In this document: in pieces, positions 28,477 to 37,099 of the stretch
Layout of the letters: each line of letters begins with the position of its first letter
Numbering within the stretch: position 1 is the first letter of the stretch
Source: RBG-16-57-11 sp964503145
GTDB taxonomy: Bacteria > Chloroflexota > Anaerolineae > Anaerolineales > UBA4823
NCBI GenBank assembly: GCA_964503145.1
Contig: CAZCYV010000003.1
Coordinates: 124,001-188,000 of the forward strand
Reading direction: 5' to 3'
Length of the DNA stretch: 64,000 nucleotides
Made by a program: the position numbers and the translations under genes
The notes under the pieces: generated by a model
What the model was told of the DNA's origin: nothing
Seen by the model: only the letters and a program-made list of their open reading frames with translations
The model's database searches: none

Positions 28477-29607
28477 TTACCTATGGGCTACAGCAAGGAA
28501 CAGCGCTTCGTATGCCCGGACGATGGCGTGCAAATCAAATGCCTGGGCTTTCCGGCGACTGGCCTGGCGCGCTTCGAGCAGGCGCTCAGGATCGGAAAGC
28601 AGCTCGCGCAAGGCAAGTTCATAGCCCTCAGGCCGATTCACATCGATCAGATAGCCATTGACTCCATAATCCACCAGATCGATGAAGCCGCCGCTGGGGG
28701 AAGCGACGATAGCCAGCCCCATTGCCAGGGACTGCACCCCTACTACGGGCAAACCCTCCGAATGGGAAGGCATGAACAGGATATCGCTGCTGCGCATCCA
28801 TTGGATGACTTCTTCTGGGGCGACCCAGCCGGTCAGGTGAACACGATTTTCGAGGCCAAATGATCGGATTCGCTGCGTCATTTTTTCGCGCAGCGGCCCG
28901 TCGCCCGCCAACACACAATCCCATTCCAGATCCTCCAGAGCCTTTAGCGTCGCAATAATTTGAAGCGGGTTCTTCTGGTTCACGAAGCGCCCGGCAAACA
29001 GGATCCGAGGCGGGCGGTTCACGCACAGTTCGCCCGGATTCAGCCTATCTCGATCCACGCCGTTGGGGATGACCTGGATGTCCACTGGATAATGCTGCAG
29101 CGCAAGCTGGCGCGTATGGTTGCTGACCGCCACCACCCGTGTCGCGTCGCGCCAGATGGCCGGGGTAAAAGGGTATATCCAGCGGAACCAGTTTGCGGTC
29201 TTATCGGGCACGCCTCCAGGCACATCCCCAAGATGCGCAGTCAGCACGTAAGGGATGCCCGTGAGCCGCGATACCACCCAGGCGACCGGTCCGCTTGGCA
29301 CTGCAAAATGGACATGGATGACATCTGGCCGCCAGCGGCGCAGATGGCCCAACGCAAACCAGATCCCCGAAACTACAAAAAAGAACATATCCACCAGGCT
29401 GGCCCGATGCAATGAGCGCCGGGCTGCCGGGATGCGCAGGACCTGAACCCCTTCCAGCGCCTCCTGGCGGGGCAGGCTCTTATAGTGCGCGGTGATGACA
29501 TGCACTTCATGCCCCAGTTGAACCAGGCCCTGGCTGACCTCGCGCGCCACCATGCCGCCGCCTCCGCCAACCGGAGGATATTCATAAATCAAGACCAGAA
29601 TGCGCAT
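28477..29607 (-). CDS. GT4-type glycosyltransferase
   Basis: 376 residues, GT-B fold. The N-terminus MRILVLIYEYPPVGGGGG is the glycine-rich acceptor-domain loop. HVHFAVPSGPVAW, VIPNGVDRDRLNPG, ILFAGRFVNQKNPL, VAPEEVIQWMRSSDILFMPSHSEG and VVGVQSLAMGLAIVAS follow, with the usual GT4 order of GV(N)GYLI near the end. It lies 9 bp after the polyprenol-type GT2 gene and 6 bp before the 710-residue membrane protein, suggesting a shared pathway. Donor sugar not determinable. Confidence 0.92.
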   Translation of the reverse strand: MRILVLIYEYPPVGGGGGMVAREVSQGLVQLGHEVHVITAHYKSLPRQEALEGVQVLRIPAARRSLHRASLVDMFFFVVSGIWFALGHLRRWRPDVIHVHFAVPSGPVAWVVSRLTGIPYVLTAHLGDVPGGVPDKTANWFRWIYPFTPAIWRDATRVVAVSNHTRQLALQHYPVDIQVIPNGVDRDRLNPGELCVNRPPRILFAGRFVNQKNPLQIIATLKALEDLEWDCVLAGDGPLREKMTQRIRSFGLENRVHLTGWVAPEEVIQWMRSSDILFMPSHSEGLPVVGVQSLAMGLAIVASPSGGFIDLVDYGVNGYLIDVNRPEGYELALRELLSDPERLLEARQASRRKAQAFDLHAIVRAYEALFLAVAHR

Positions 29608-29616
29608 AAACCGGGG

Positions 29617-30573
29617 TTATTCTTCAGAAAAACCAATCGCCCTTCGTATGGTATAGGTGGGCTTGCTCTGCGCCTCGTGATAGGTGCGCACCAGCAGTTC
29701 AGCAATCAGGCCCATGAGGATCGATTGAAAACCCAAGATGAAAAACATGATGGCGATAGGCAGATAAGGGGAGCGCGTGACCGATGTGCCTATCCAAAGC
29801 CGACGGACGATCAGATACAGCAAGGTCACAGCGCTGCCCAACATGAGCAACAAGCCCGTCCCTCCGAACAGGTAAATCGGTTTATTGGCATAACTGATGA
29901 GGAACTTTACTGTAAATAAATCCAGGATGACCTTCAAGGTGCGGGTCAGGCCATACTTGGTTTTGCCAAAGCGCCTGGGGTGGTGCTGAACCGGCACCTC
30001 GATCATCCTGGCGCCCACCGAATGAGCGTAAGCGGGGATGAAGCGGTGCATTTCGCCGTACAGACGGAAGCCGGTTAACACTTCGCGCCGATAGGCCTTT
30101 AACGTGCACCCATAATCATGCAAATGAACACCGGTCACCAAGGAAATCAGCCCATTTGCCAGGCGCGAAGGCAACACCCGCGTGAAGAACTTGTCCTTTC
30201 GGTTCACCCGCCAGCCGCTGACAACGTCATATCCTTGCTCGATCAGATCGAGCATCATCGGGATATCCGCCGGGTCGTTCTGCAGGTCGGCGTCCATCAG
30301 GACGATGACATCCCCCATGGCGTGATCGATCCCTGCAGCGATGGCAGCGGTCTGGCCGAAATTTCGCCTCAACTCGATGACACGAGTGGCGTCCGGGGCG
30401 CGCCGTTGCAATTCCTCGAGCTTCTGCTGACTGCCATCCTTGCTGCCATCATTGACGAAGATGATTTCCCAATTCAGGTGGGTTTGGTTTTGCAGGGCGT
30501 TGTGGATTGCCTGGTGAAGTTGTTCGAGATTTTCCGCTTCGTTGTAAACCGGGACGACGATCGAGAGCCTCAT
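29617..30573 (-). CDS. Polyprenol-phosphate-type GT2 glycosyltransferase with C-terminal membrane helices
   Basis: Start at the ATG at 30573, preceded by GAGG eight bases upstream; the result is 318 residues. The catalytic domain has LSIVVPVYNEAENL, IIFVNDGSKDGSQ, ELRRNFGQTAAIAAG and VIVLMDADLQNDP, characteristic of DPM1/GtrB/ArnC enzymes that charge polyprenyl phosphate with a sugar. The C-terminal third has two membrane helices (PIYLFGGTGLLLML and LPIAIMFFILGFQSI). The product would feed GT-C transferases such as those encoded nearby. Confidence 0.92.
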   Translation of the reverse strand: MRLSIVVPVYNEAENLEQLHQAIHNALQNQTHLNWEIIFVNDGSKDGSQQKLEELQRRAPDATRVIELRRNFGQTAAIAAGIDHAMGDVIVLMDADLQNDPADIPMMLDLIEQGYDVVSGWRVNRKDKFFTRVLPSRLANGLISLVTGVHLHDYGCTLKAYRREVLTGFRLYGEMHRFIPAYAHSVGARMIEVPVQHHPRRFGKTKYGLTRTLKVILDLFTVKFLISYANKPIYLFGGTGLLLMLGSAVTLLYLIVRRLWIGTSVTRSPYLPIAIMFFILGFQSILMGLIAELLVRTYHEAQSKPTYTIRRAIGFSEE

Positions 30574-30610
30574 GCATTTTCCTCGGCGCAGAAATAAAAA
30601 AACCAGACGA

Positions 30611-30616
30611 ATTATA
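30611..30616 (-). promoter_or_regulatory. -10 element for the polyprenol-type GT2 gene
   Basis: A perfect TATAAT on the minus strand with an expected start near 30604, about 31 bases before the ATG at 30573. No convincing -35. It is back to back with the plus-strand promoter at 30646-30675. Confidence 0.45.
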
Positions 30617-30645
30617 ACGCTCTTTGACGCCGCATTTTTTTCACT

Positions 30646-30675
30646 TTGCAGCACAGGGCGAATGTGTGCTAAAAT
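30646..30675 (+). promoter_or_regulatory. Plus-strand promoter for the 30766-32928 genes
   Basis: TTGCAG (30646-30651), an 18-bp spacer and TAAAAT (30670-30675) with a TGC extension immediately before it. Expected start near 30682, giving an 84-base leader to the ATG at 30766. Confidence 0.55.
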
Positions 30676-30765
30676 CGAAGCTTGCAAACCGCTAGAACCC
30701 CGTCAAAACTCAATACGACGGCCCGTAAGGGGTTTGCAAAGGTGTATTTCGGGTCTTTCCAGGTC

Positions 30766-31839
30766 ATGCAATTGACTCAACCGATACGCTGGTTCCTGCA
30801 GAGCAACACGCTCGAAGCGCGCCGCACCCGCGCCTTCGTCAAGCTGGCTTTGCTCATCGGCCTGTTCGTTGCGCTTTTCTGGGTCATCCCTGTTGAGCAG
30901 GTCATCCAGGCCCTGTTGAACGCCGATCCAGGCCTCCTGGCAACCGGCATGGCGTTGGGCTTCCTTTCCACCGCTCTGACGGCAGTGGAGATGAAACCGC
31001 TGACCAAAAACCAGGGGATCGAGCATGGCGTGCTCTCGATCCTGGCGATCAACCTGGCCGTAAAATTTTATAGTCAGTTCATGCCCACCTCACTCGTCGG
31101 CAGCGGCTTGCGCTGGTATCGCTTGTCCCAACCTGGAAGAAAGATCGCCGAATCCCTGGCCGCGCTGGCCTTCTTCCGGGTGCTGGAGACTTTTTTGACC
31201 ATCGCCATCGGCCTGGGATTCTACCTGGCGAGCGATCAAACGATCTTCCAGCTCAGCACCGGTTGGATGATCCTGCTGCTGCTCGGCATCATCCTTGCCT
31301 GGATCGTCATCACCCGCTACAGTCTGCCTCTGTATGGTTGGTTCACAAACCAGCTGACGCCTCACTTGCCGGCTTACGCTGGGCCATTGATCCGGCGGGT
31401 GGAAAAATTCTTCAAAGCCATATCCGCCTTTGCGGAGATACCAGCGCCGGATCTGCTTCTGGCAGTCTCAGCAGGAGCGGCATCGACGTTGTCCGGCATC
31501 GCTTCGGGAACTGTGCTGGCGCAATCGCTGCGCATCGACATCAGTTTCATAGAAGTGGGTTGGATCCTGGCCCTGGTGCAGTTGCTGACGCAGCTTCCCT
31601 TCGCCGCAGCCGGAGGGCTGGGCATCCGAGAAGTCACCATCGTCGCGCTGATGGCCAGCCTGGGGATCGGCGCAGAGCTGGCGCTGGCGTTGTCGTTCCT
31701 GCTGTTTGTGCGCGGCATTCTGATCGCCGTGACCGGCGGCATTGTCGAAGCCATCTGGCTGTTGCGCCACGACCGACCTTTATTACCCAACCGCTCCACC
31801 CTGGAAAGCCAGCAAGCGGATCATTTCGAGGAGCCTTGA
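30766..31839 (+). CDS. LPG-synthase-TM / flippase-like membrane protein
   Basis: 357 residues from the ATG at 30766 (a TTG at 30682 would add 28 unsupported residues and coincides with the predicted transcription start). About eight membrane helices. Family-like segments are KFYSQFMPTSLVGSGLRWYRL, AALAFFRVLETFLTIAIG, FAAAGGLGIREVTIVALM and SFLLFVRGILIAVTGG. It is a distant paralogue of 25297-26325, with the same F(M/L)PT..GGD/GSG region and a GxGxxE-type motif. It is followed directly by a GT4 gene whose GTG begins at the next base after its stop. Confidence 0.8.
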   Translation: MQLTQPIRWFLQSNTLEARRTRAFVKLALLIGLFVALFWVIPVEQVIQALLNADPGLLATGMALGFLSTALTAVEMKPLTKNQGIEHGVLSILAINLAVKFYSQFMPTSLVGSGLRWYRLSQPGRKIAESLAALAFFRVLETFLTIAIGLGFYLASDQTIFQLSTGWMILLLLGIILAWIVITRYSLPLYGWFTNQLTPHLPAYAGPLIRRVEKFFKAISAFAEIPAPDLLLAVSAGAASTLSGIASGTVLAQSLRIDISFIEVGWILALVQLLTQLPFAAAGGLGIREVTIVALMASLGIGAELALALSFLLFVRGILIAVTGGIVEAIWLLRHDRPLLPNRSTLESQQADHFEEP

Positions 31840-32928
31840 GTGCGCATTTGCCTGATTTCGGTTGAAATATTTGCCTGGGGCAAATACGGCGGCTTCGGCC
31901 GCGCCACACGCATCATCGGTCGTGAGCTGGCTCGGCGTGGCGTGCAGGTGACCGCCGTCGTCCCGCGCCGGGGCGACCAGCTTCCGGTCGAAGAGCTGGA
32001 TGGCATACGCGTGCTAGGCTTCAAGCCCCATGAGATGCTGGCGAGCGGCAAATTATACCGGCAGGCCGACGCCGATATTTATCACTCCGAAGAGCCTTCC
32101 ATGGGCACCTATCTGGCGATGCGCGCCATGCCCGAGCGCAAACATATTATCACCTTCCGCGACCCCCGCGAACCAACCGACTGGCGAACGGAATTTCGCC
32201 TCCCCTCTCTCAATCCGGCCCAGGTGATCGGCAACTGGATTTACGAGGACAACGCCCTGGTCAAGAGCGCCGTCCGCCGCGCTGATGGCTGGTACGCGGC
32301 GGCACTGATGATCGCGCCCAAGGCGCGCCGCAAGTACGGCCTGACAGCCGATCCCCTATTTCTGCCCACCCCGGTAGATATCCCCGAAAAGCTCGAGAAA
32401 GCCGCTCGGCCAACGGTTTGCTTCGTTTCACGCTGGGACAAGCGTAAACGCCCCGAAATATTCTTCGAACTGGCCAAGTCCTTTCCAGAAGTCGAATTCC
32501 TGGCGGCTGGGAAGAGCCGCAACCCCGAATGGGACAACCATCTGCGAGCCACCTATGGAGGCCTGCCCAACTTGAAGATGCTTGGATTCATCGACCAGTT
32601 CCGCAGTGACGAACTGAGTAAACTGCTGGGTCGCAGTTGGATTTTGGTCAACACCGCTGCTCGAGAGGGCCTGCCAAATGCCTTCATCGAGGCATGCGCC
32701 CACGGCTGCGCCATTCTGAGCGCGGTTGACCCAGATGGGTTTGCCTCGAAATTTGGCTTCCACGTTCGGGATGACGACTTTGTCAGCGGACTGGAAACGC
32801 TGCTGGAAGGGAATCGCTGGAAGGAGCTGGCCGACCAGGGACGCGCTTATGTACGCCAGACTTTTTCTACCGAACAGGCGATCAACCGCCACCTCGCCGT
32901 GTATGAACAATTGCTCAGCCGCGCCTGA
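31840..32928 (+). CDS. GT4-type glycosyltransferase
   Basis: 362 residues from a GTG immediately after the upstream stop. GT-B features: MRICLISVEIFAWGKYGGFG at the start, VCFVSRWDKRKRPEIFFELA, LKMLGFIDQ, ELSKLLGRSWILVNTAAREG and NAFIEACAHGCAILSAVDP. The N-terminal glycine loop (GKYGGFGRATR) is typical for enzymes working on lipid-linked acceptors. It is likely in one transcript with the preceding membrane protein. Confidence 0.9.
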   Translation: MRICLISVEIFAWGKYGGFGRATRIIGRELARRGVQVTAVVPRRGDQLPVEELDGIRVLGFKPHEMLASGKLYRQADADIYHSEEPSMGTYLAMRAMPERKHIITFRDPREPTDWRTEFRLPSLNPAQVIGNWIYEDNALVKSAVRRADGWYAAALMIAPKARRKYGLTADPLFLPTPVDIPEKLEKAARPTVCFVSRWDKRKRPEIFFELAKSFPEVEFLAAGKSRNPEWDNHLRATYGGLPNLKMLGFIDQFRSDELSKLLGRSWILVNTAAREGLPNAFIEACAHGCAILSAVDPDGFASKFGFHVRDDDFVSGLETLLEGNRWKELADQGRAYVRQTFSTEQAINRHLAVYEQLLSRA

Positions 32929-32990
32929 AGCCGCTCATCTGAAGGATATACTGAACAAACTGATAACCCTGAATACCAGACCATGAAATC

Positions 32991-34202
32991 ATGAGACGTT
33001 TCCTGATTACCACCATCCGCCGCCATACGCCGCACACTGAGCCATCAGGATATATTTACCTGGTCGATGCGGAGCAGCGCAAGGTTCTTCAGCGATCGGT
33101 AATGATCGAGCCGGCGTATCGGGAGGTGGATACCAATCCCCGCGGCGGTATGCGCGGCAGCCGCGGCATCAGCGTCGCGCCCGACCGAATTGCCATCGCC
33201 AACGCCTCGATTGTTTATCTCTACAGCCCCACATGGGACTTGCAGGGAATCATCAGCCACCCCTCTGCAGCAGCCATCCACGATATCCACTTCCAGGGCG
33301 AGACGCTCTGGGTTACTGCAGCGCGCAACGATCTGCTTTTGCAATTCGACCTCAGCGGCAGGCTGCTGAGTCACTTCTACATGCGCCAACCATCGCTTGC
33401 CACCAAAACCCTGAAGTGGCAACCGCGGATATTATTCACCCCCGAGTCAGTGCGTCAGGGAAGCATAGATTTTCGCGACCCACGCACCCATGACGAGGAG
33501 ACCTACGATCATGCTCACGTCAACAGCATCTGCTTTCTCTCCAACGGTGAAATGCTCGTGTCTCTAGGTCTGGTGCTTGGGACAGGCTTCTCGGCGCTGC
33601 TGCGCATCAAAGCGCGCCTGGTGCGGGCGGGCATCTGGCCGCGCCTCCTGGCAGCGAATCGACGCCTGCGCTCCTGGTTGCGCCTGAAGAAGAACATGCA
33701 TTCCGATCTGGTCGTCCAGCCTGCTCGCGCCCGCTCGGCGGTATTTCGCTTTTCGCCGGACGGCCAGCACCGCCTGGCGCTGGCTCTGAACGGCGTCACG
33801 GTGCCCAGCCACAGTTTGCTGGCTCTGCCAGATGAAACCGTGATCTACCTCAACACTACGGCTGGGTCGGTGGTGCGCTTTTCTCCCGACACCGGCCAGG
33901 TGCTCTCAGATACCCGAGTCACCGATGGATTCTTGCGCGGTGTGACGCAGGTTTCCGGCAACCGGCTGCTCATGGGCAGCAAGAACGAACTCATCACCTT
34001 CGATCTGCGCGACCTGAAAGTGGACGACGTTTATAAATTCATATCCGACCCCAATGAATCGGTTTACGATATCAAAGAGTTGCCCGAACATTTCGGCGCC
34101 CCACCCCTCTCGTTCGAAGACCATTTCTACCAATCCACCGGCGTCAGGAGCCAGGACCTGCCGGCAAACGATTACAAAATCCGCTTGCCAAAACAGCCAT
34201 AG
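32991..34202 (+). CDS. Beta-propeller-like protein of unknown function
   Basis: 403 residues with no signal peptide or membrane helix. It is built from repeated beta-rich units: GYIYLVDAEQRKVLQ, GISVAPDRIAIANASIVYLYS, DIHFQGETLWVTAARNDLLLQFD, FRFSPDGQHRLALAL, LLALPDETVIYLNTTAGSVVRFS and GNRLLMGSKNELITFDLRD. This pattern suggests a six-bladed NHL/SMP-30-like propeller. A strongly basic, arginine- and leucine-rich insertion lies at about residues 205-230. It sits between a GT4 and a sulfotransferase gene. Possible roles are a glycan-binding or scaffold protein; no catalytic motif recognised. Confidence 0.65.
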   Translation: MRRFLITTIRRHTPHTEPSGYIYLVDAEQRKVLQRSVMIEPAYREVDTNPRGGMRGSRGISVAPDRIAIANASIVYLYSPTWDLQGIISHPSAAAIHDIHFQGETLWVTAARNDLLLQFDLSGRLLSHFYMRQPSLATKTLKWQPRILFTPESVRQGSIDFRDPRTHDEETYDHAHVNSICFLSNGEMLVSLGLVLGTGFSALLRIKARLVRAGIWPRLLAANRRLRSWLRLKKNMHSDLVVQPARARSAVFRFSPDGQHRLALALNGVTVPSHSLLALPDETVIYLNTTAGSVVRFSPDTGQVLSDTRVTDGFLRGVTQVSGNRLLMGSKNELITFDLRDLKVDDVYKFISDPNESVYDIKELPEHFGAPPLSFEDHFYQSTGVRSQDLPANDYKIRLPKQP

Positions 34203-34226
34203 ACTCGAGATGGGACGAAGACCTCG

Positions 34227-35120
34227 ATGAAACTGCCCACATTTCTCATCATCGGAGCGCCAAAGGCCGGAACCACCACCCTGCACTATGGGCTTGGCCA
34301 GCATCCCGAGGTTTACATGTGCCCGGTGAAAGAGGCGGGGTTTTTCTGGGCCTACGGACAATCGCTAAGAATGAATGGCCCCGGCGCCGAGAAGTTGCGC
34401 AACCGCTTGGTGACCCGTCTGGACGAATACCAGAAGCTTTTCAAAAACGCTGGTCAGGCCAGGGCTATCGGCGAATCGTCTGTGCGCTATCTCTCCAGCC
34501 CGGCTGCGCCCCAAAACATCTGCCAATTCATACCTGACGCAAGGTTGATCGTCATCCTCCGCCAGCCGGCAGATCGCGCTTTTTCGGCTTTCGCTCACAA
34601 CCAGCGCGACGGCCTGGAGCCGGCCAAAGACTTTGCCCAGGCGATTGCCGAGGACCGCCAGGGAAAGCGGGATGGGTGGGAGTTTTGCCGCTATCTGGAT
34701 CGCGGTTTCTACTTTGCCTCGCTCAAGCGCTACCTGGAATATTTCCCGCGTGAACAATTGCATATCAGTCTGCTCGAGGATCTGATCCAGGACCCGCAGG
34801 GATTGATGCACAGCCTCTTTCGCTTCATTGGGGTGGATGAGAGCTTTACGCCAGACCTGTCTCACAGGCACAACGCCTCGGGCATCATTCGCAATCCGCT
34901 GCTGCGCGCCTTGTGGACGCGTTCCAATCGCCTGCGGGTAGCCTTGCGCCCTTATCTTCCCCCAAAGATGCGCCATGCGGCCTTCGAGTGGGTGATCCAC
35001 GATTTAGAGAAGCTGTCCTTCCCGGCTGATCTGCGCGCCGAACTGACCGAATACTATCGTGAAGACATCCTGCAACTCCAGGATTTGATCCAACGCGACC
35101 TGAGCCACTGGCTGAAATAG
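34227..35120 (+). CDS. PAPS-dependent sulfotransferase
   Basis: 297 residues, heparan-sulfotransferase-like arrangement. FLIIGAPKAGTTTLHYGL near residue 7 is the 5'-phosphosulfate loop, RLIVILRQPADRAFSAFAHN near residue 108 holds the 3'-phosphate serine, and HISLLEDLIQDPQGL is the usual later motif. Its PKAGTT loop resembles the eukaryotic-type sulfotransferases more than the other three in this window. No PAPS synthetase lies nearby, so it presumably shares the Sat-CysC product from region 1. It lies 24 bp after the propeller gene. Confidence 0.9.
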   Translation: MKLPTFLIIGAPKAGTTTLHYGLGQHPEVYMCPVKEAGFFWAYGQSLRMNGPGAEKLRNRLVTRLDEYQKLFKNAGQARAIGESSVRYLSSPAAPQNICQFIPDARLIVILRQPADRAFSAFAHNQRDGLEPAKDFAQAIAEDRQGKRDGWEFCRYLDRGFYFASLKRYLEYFPREQLHISLLEDLIQDPQGLMHSLFRFIGVDESFTPDLSHRHNASGIIRNPLLRALWTRSNRLRVALRPYLPPKMRHAAFEWVIHDLEKLSFPADLRAELTEYYREDILQLQDLIQRDLSHWLK

Positions 35121-35152
35121 ACAACTGGCCAGCTGGGTCGCTCAAACCGCTA

Positions 35153-37093
35153 TTAGGGCAATCTCTTGAAGATGCGAATGCGTGAATTGTCCCGGCAGGC
35201 GACGGTGAGCGGCGCAGGCCCCAGTTCTTCGTAACCGCCGGCAAGCATCAAGTCTCGCAGCCAACCGCGAAACCGACGCTGCTCGATCAGCACATAATCC
35301 GCCTCGGCAGCCCACTGTTCAGCCAACGCCTGGTTCCACCTTCCAAAGCGGACGATCAAATCCAGATCATCCCCGCTGACCAGGAAGGAATAATCGCCAT
35401 TGATCTGCGCCGGATATATGCGGATGTCCGGAACGTACAGCAGCGGGACGACCGAAAGCTGGCCGCGCCAGTACACGCGGGAGCCTTGGGGGATGTTCTT
35501 CGCCAGATACCTGCCAACCGCCTCATAGGAGGCGATGACATCCCCGCTACAATCATAGGAGCGGTAGCTCCCGCCGAGGAGCGGCGTCGGCGCAAGGAGC
35601 GTCCCCGCCGCCAGGAATACCACCACTGCCCAATAGCCATAGGATGGCCTGGCTTTTGGCGCCTGCGCATCCATCTCTCCTTCGGCCCCGGAGCGATCAG
35701 GCGCGCGACGATCAGCCTGGGACGACGCCCGACGATCTGCCAGATATTTCGCAATCATCGCCATAGCCAACACCAAAGCCCCCACCATCGCGCCAAAGAC
35801 GAGCGGCAGCAAGCGCCGCAGAAGCGCCGCTTCCAGGCCGAACCGGTTGACCAGAACTGCGCCCAAAGGCGCATAACCAGGCGTAGATGAACCGATCAGC
35901 CACTGGGGGATGCTCAGGTTATAGAGCGGATATCCAATCATCTCGAAGGAGCCATAACCGATTCCGGCAGAAATACCAATGACGAGCAACGCAATCAACC
36001 CCTGCAGCCAGACGGGCAGTTGCTGCCGCCAAGCCGACGCCGTCAGCGCAACCAGCAGGATCCCGACCACAGAGAAAAAGGCGACATAACCCGCCATACA
36101 GAAAACGCAATACTCTTTGCCCAGAGCTTCTCGCATATGGATCAAGAGAAGCGCCACAAATAACGTCAACAAGAAGACCGCGCTGCGAAAGTCGGCTTTA
36201 CTGCGCCAGCGTTTTCGACTTGGCCAGAGCAGGATCGCCGCCAGCACACCCACCATGGAAGTGAAATGAAACTGAATGGTCTGGAAAAAGCTGGCAACCC
36301 GCTCCGCAAGCGTTACGCTGGGCTTCCAGATCGACTTGTAGCCGTGTGGCAGACGCCAGGCATCCAGGAAAGGCGTCCACGCGCGGGGCAGTCGCGCCCA
36401 CAACTGAAGGATCTCTGGCCAGTAGAGCGCATGCCAGAAGACCACGGTCGCCCCACCCGCCAGCGCGGCGAATATTGCCGGTTTCAGACCATGCTGCCAC
36501 AGAACATAGAGCACCAAAAGCGGTAATACAGGCAGCATGTTGATGCGCGTCACGCCCATCAAACCCGCCAGCGCTGCGCTCAGCACGATTTGCCAGACAG
36601 GGCGACGCTCGCCCATGACCAGCGCCAGCACCCAGACCAGCATGCAGGCGACCAGCCCCTGCGATACCGCCGTGCTATAGGCTTTGAGCAAAGCCGGGTT
36701 GAGCGCCAGCGTCCAGACTACCGCCGCGCCCCACCATCTCCCGCCGAAGCGACGTCCCAGGATCCACATCCCCAGCAGCATCAGCACCGCCAGGACGATG
36801 GCGGCATAGCGAGCCGTGCGGATGCCCGGCCCGAATAGAAGTTGAATGTAGCCCGGGATCAAGAAGGCCAGCGGCATATGGTTGGTCCATGGGCCATAGG
36901 GCTGAAAGGGGGTGTACTGCCCGGTAGCGAACAGGTATCCTTTGTAAACGTAAGCGCCCTCGTCCAGCACCGACTCCTGCATATGGGCAAACCCCCAGAG
37001 CTGCAGGGTGTACCATAATGCGCCGATACCGGCCAACACTTCGGCCAGCAGCGGCCGTCGGAGCCAGCGTCGCATCCAGGAATCGAAAGACAT
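35153..37093 (-). CDS. GT39/ArnT-like membrane glycosyltransferase
   Basis: 646 residues with about 11-13 membrane helices and a C-terminal soluble domain from about residue 500 (GGSYRSYDCSGD, SRVYWRGQLS). The first periplasmic loop has MQESVLDEGAYVYKGYLFATG, the acidic DE motif expected of PMT/ArnT-type enzymes that use polyprenyl-phosphate sugars. A charged, disordered linker (about residues 455-490) precedes the last helix. It is convergent with the sulfotransferase and follows the 549-residue membrane protein by 6 bp. Confidence 0.78.
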   Translation of the reverse strand: MSFDSWMRRWLRRPLLAEVLAGIGALWYTLQLWGFAHMQESVLDEGAYVYKGYLFATGQYTPFQPYGPWTNHMPLAFLIPGYIQLLFGPGIRTARYAAIVLAVLMLLGMWILGRRFGGRWWGAAVVWTLALNPALLKAYSTAVSQGLVACMLVWVLALVMGERRPVWQIVLSAALAGLMGVTRINMLPVLPLLVLYVLWQHGLKPAIFAALAGGATVVFWHALYWPEILQLWARLPRAWTPFLDAWRLPHGYKSIWKPSVTLAERVASFFQTIQFHFTSMVGVLAAILLWPSRKRWRSKADFRSAVFLLTLFVALLLIHMREALGKEYCVFCMAGYVAFFSVVGILLVALTASAWRQQLPVWLQGLIALLVIGISAGIGYGSFEMIGYPLYNLSIPQWLIGSSTPGYAPLGAVLVNRFGLEAALLRRLLPLVFGAMVGALVLAMAMIAKYLADRRASSQADRRAPDRSGAEGEMDAQAPKARPSYGYWAVVVFLAAGTLLAPTPLLGGSYRSYDCSGDVIASYEAVGRYLAKNIPQGSRVYWRGQLSVVPLLYVPDIRIYPAQINGDYSFLVSGDDLDLIVRFGRWNQALAEQWAAEADYVLIEQRRFRGWLRDLMLAGGYEELGPAPLTVACRDNSRIRIFKRLP

Positions 37094-37099
37094 CGCGGC

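Noticed and set aside
30600..30620. Possible operator copy around gaattataac
   Set aside because: The -10 portion matches, but the AATTCAGC half-site is absent, so it is treated as an ordinary promoter.
30682..30765. 28-residue N-terminal extension of the flippase-like protein
   Set aside because: Begins with a TTG at the predicted transcription start and adds residues without hydrophobic or conserved pattern; the ATG at 30766 starts just before the first helix.
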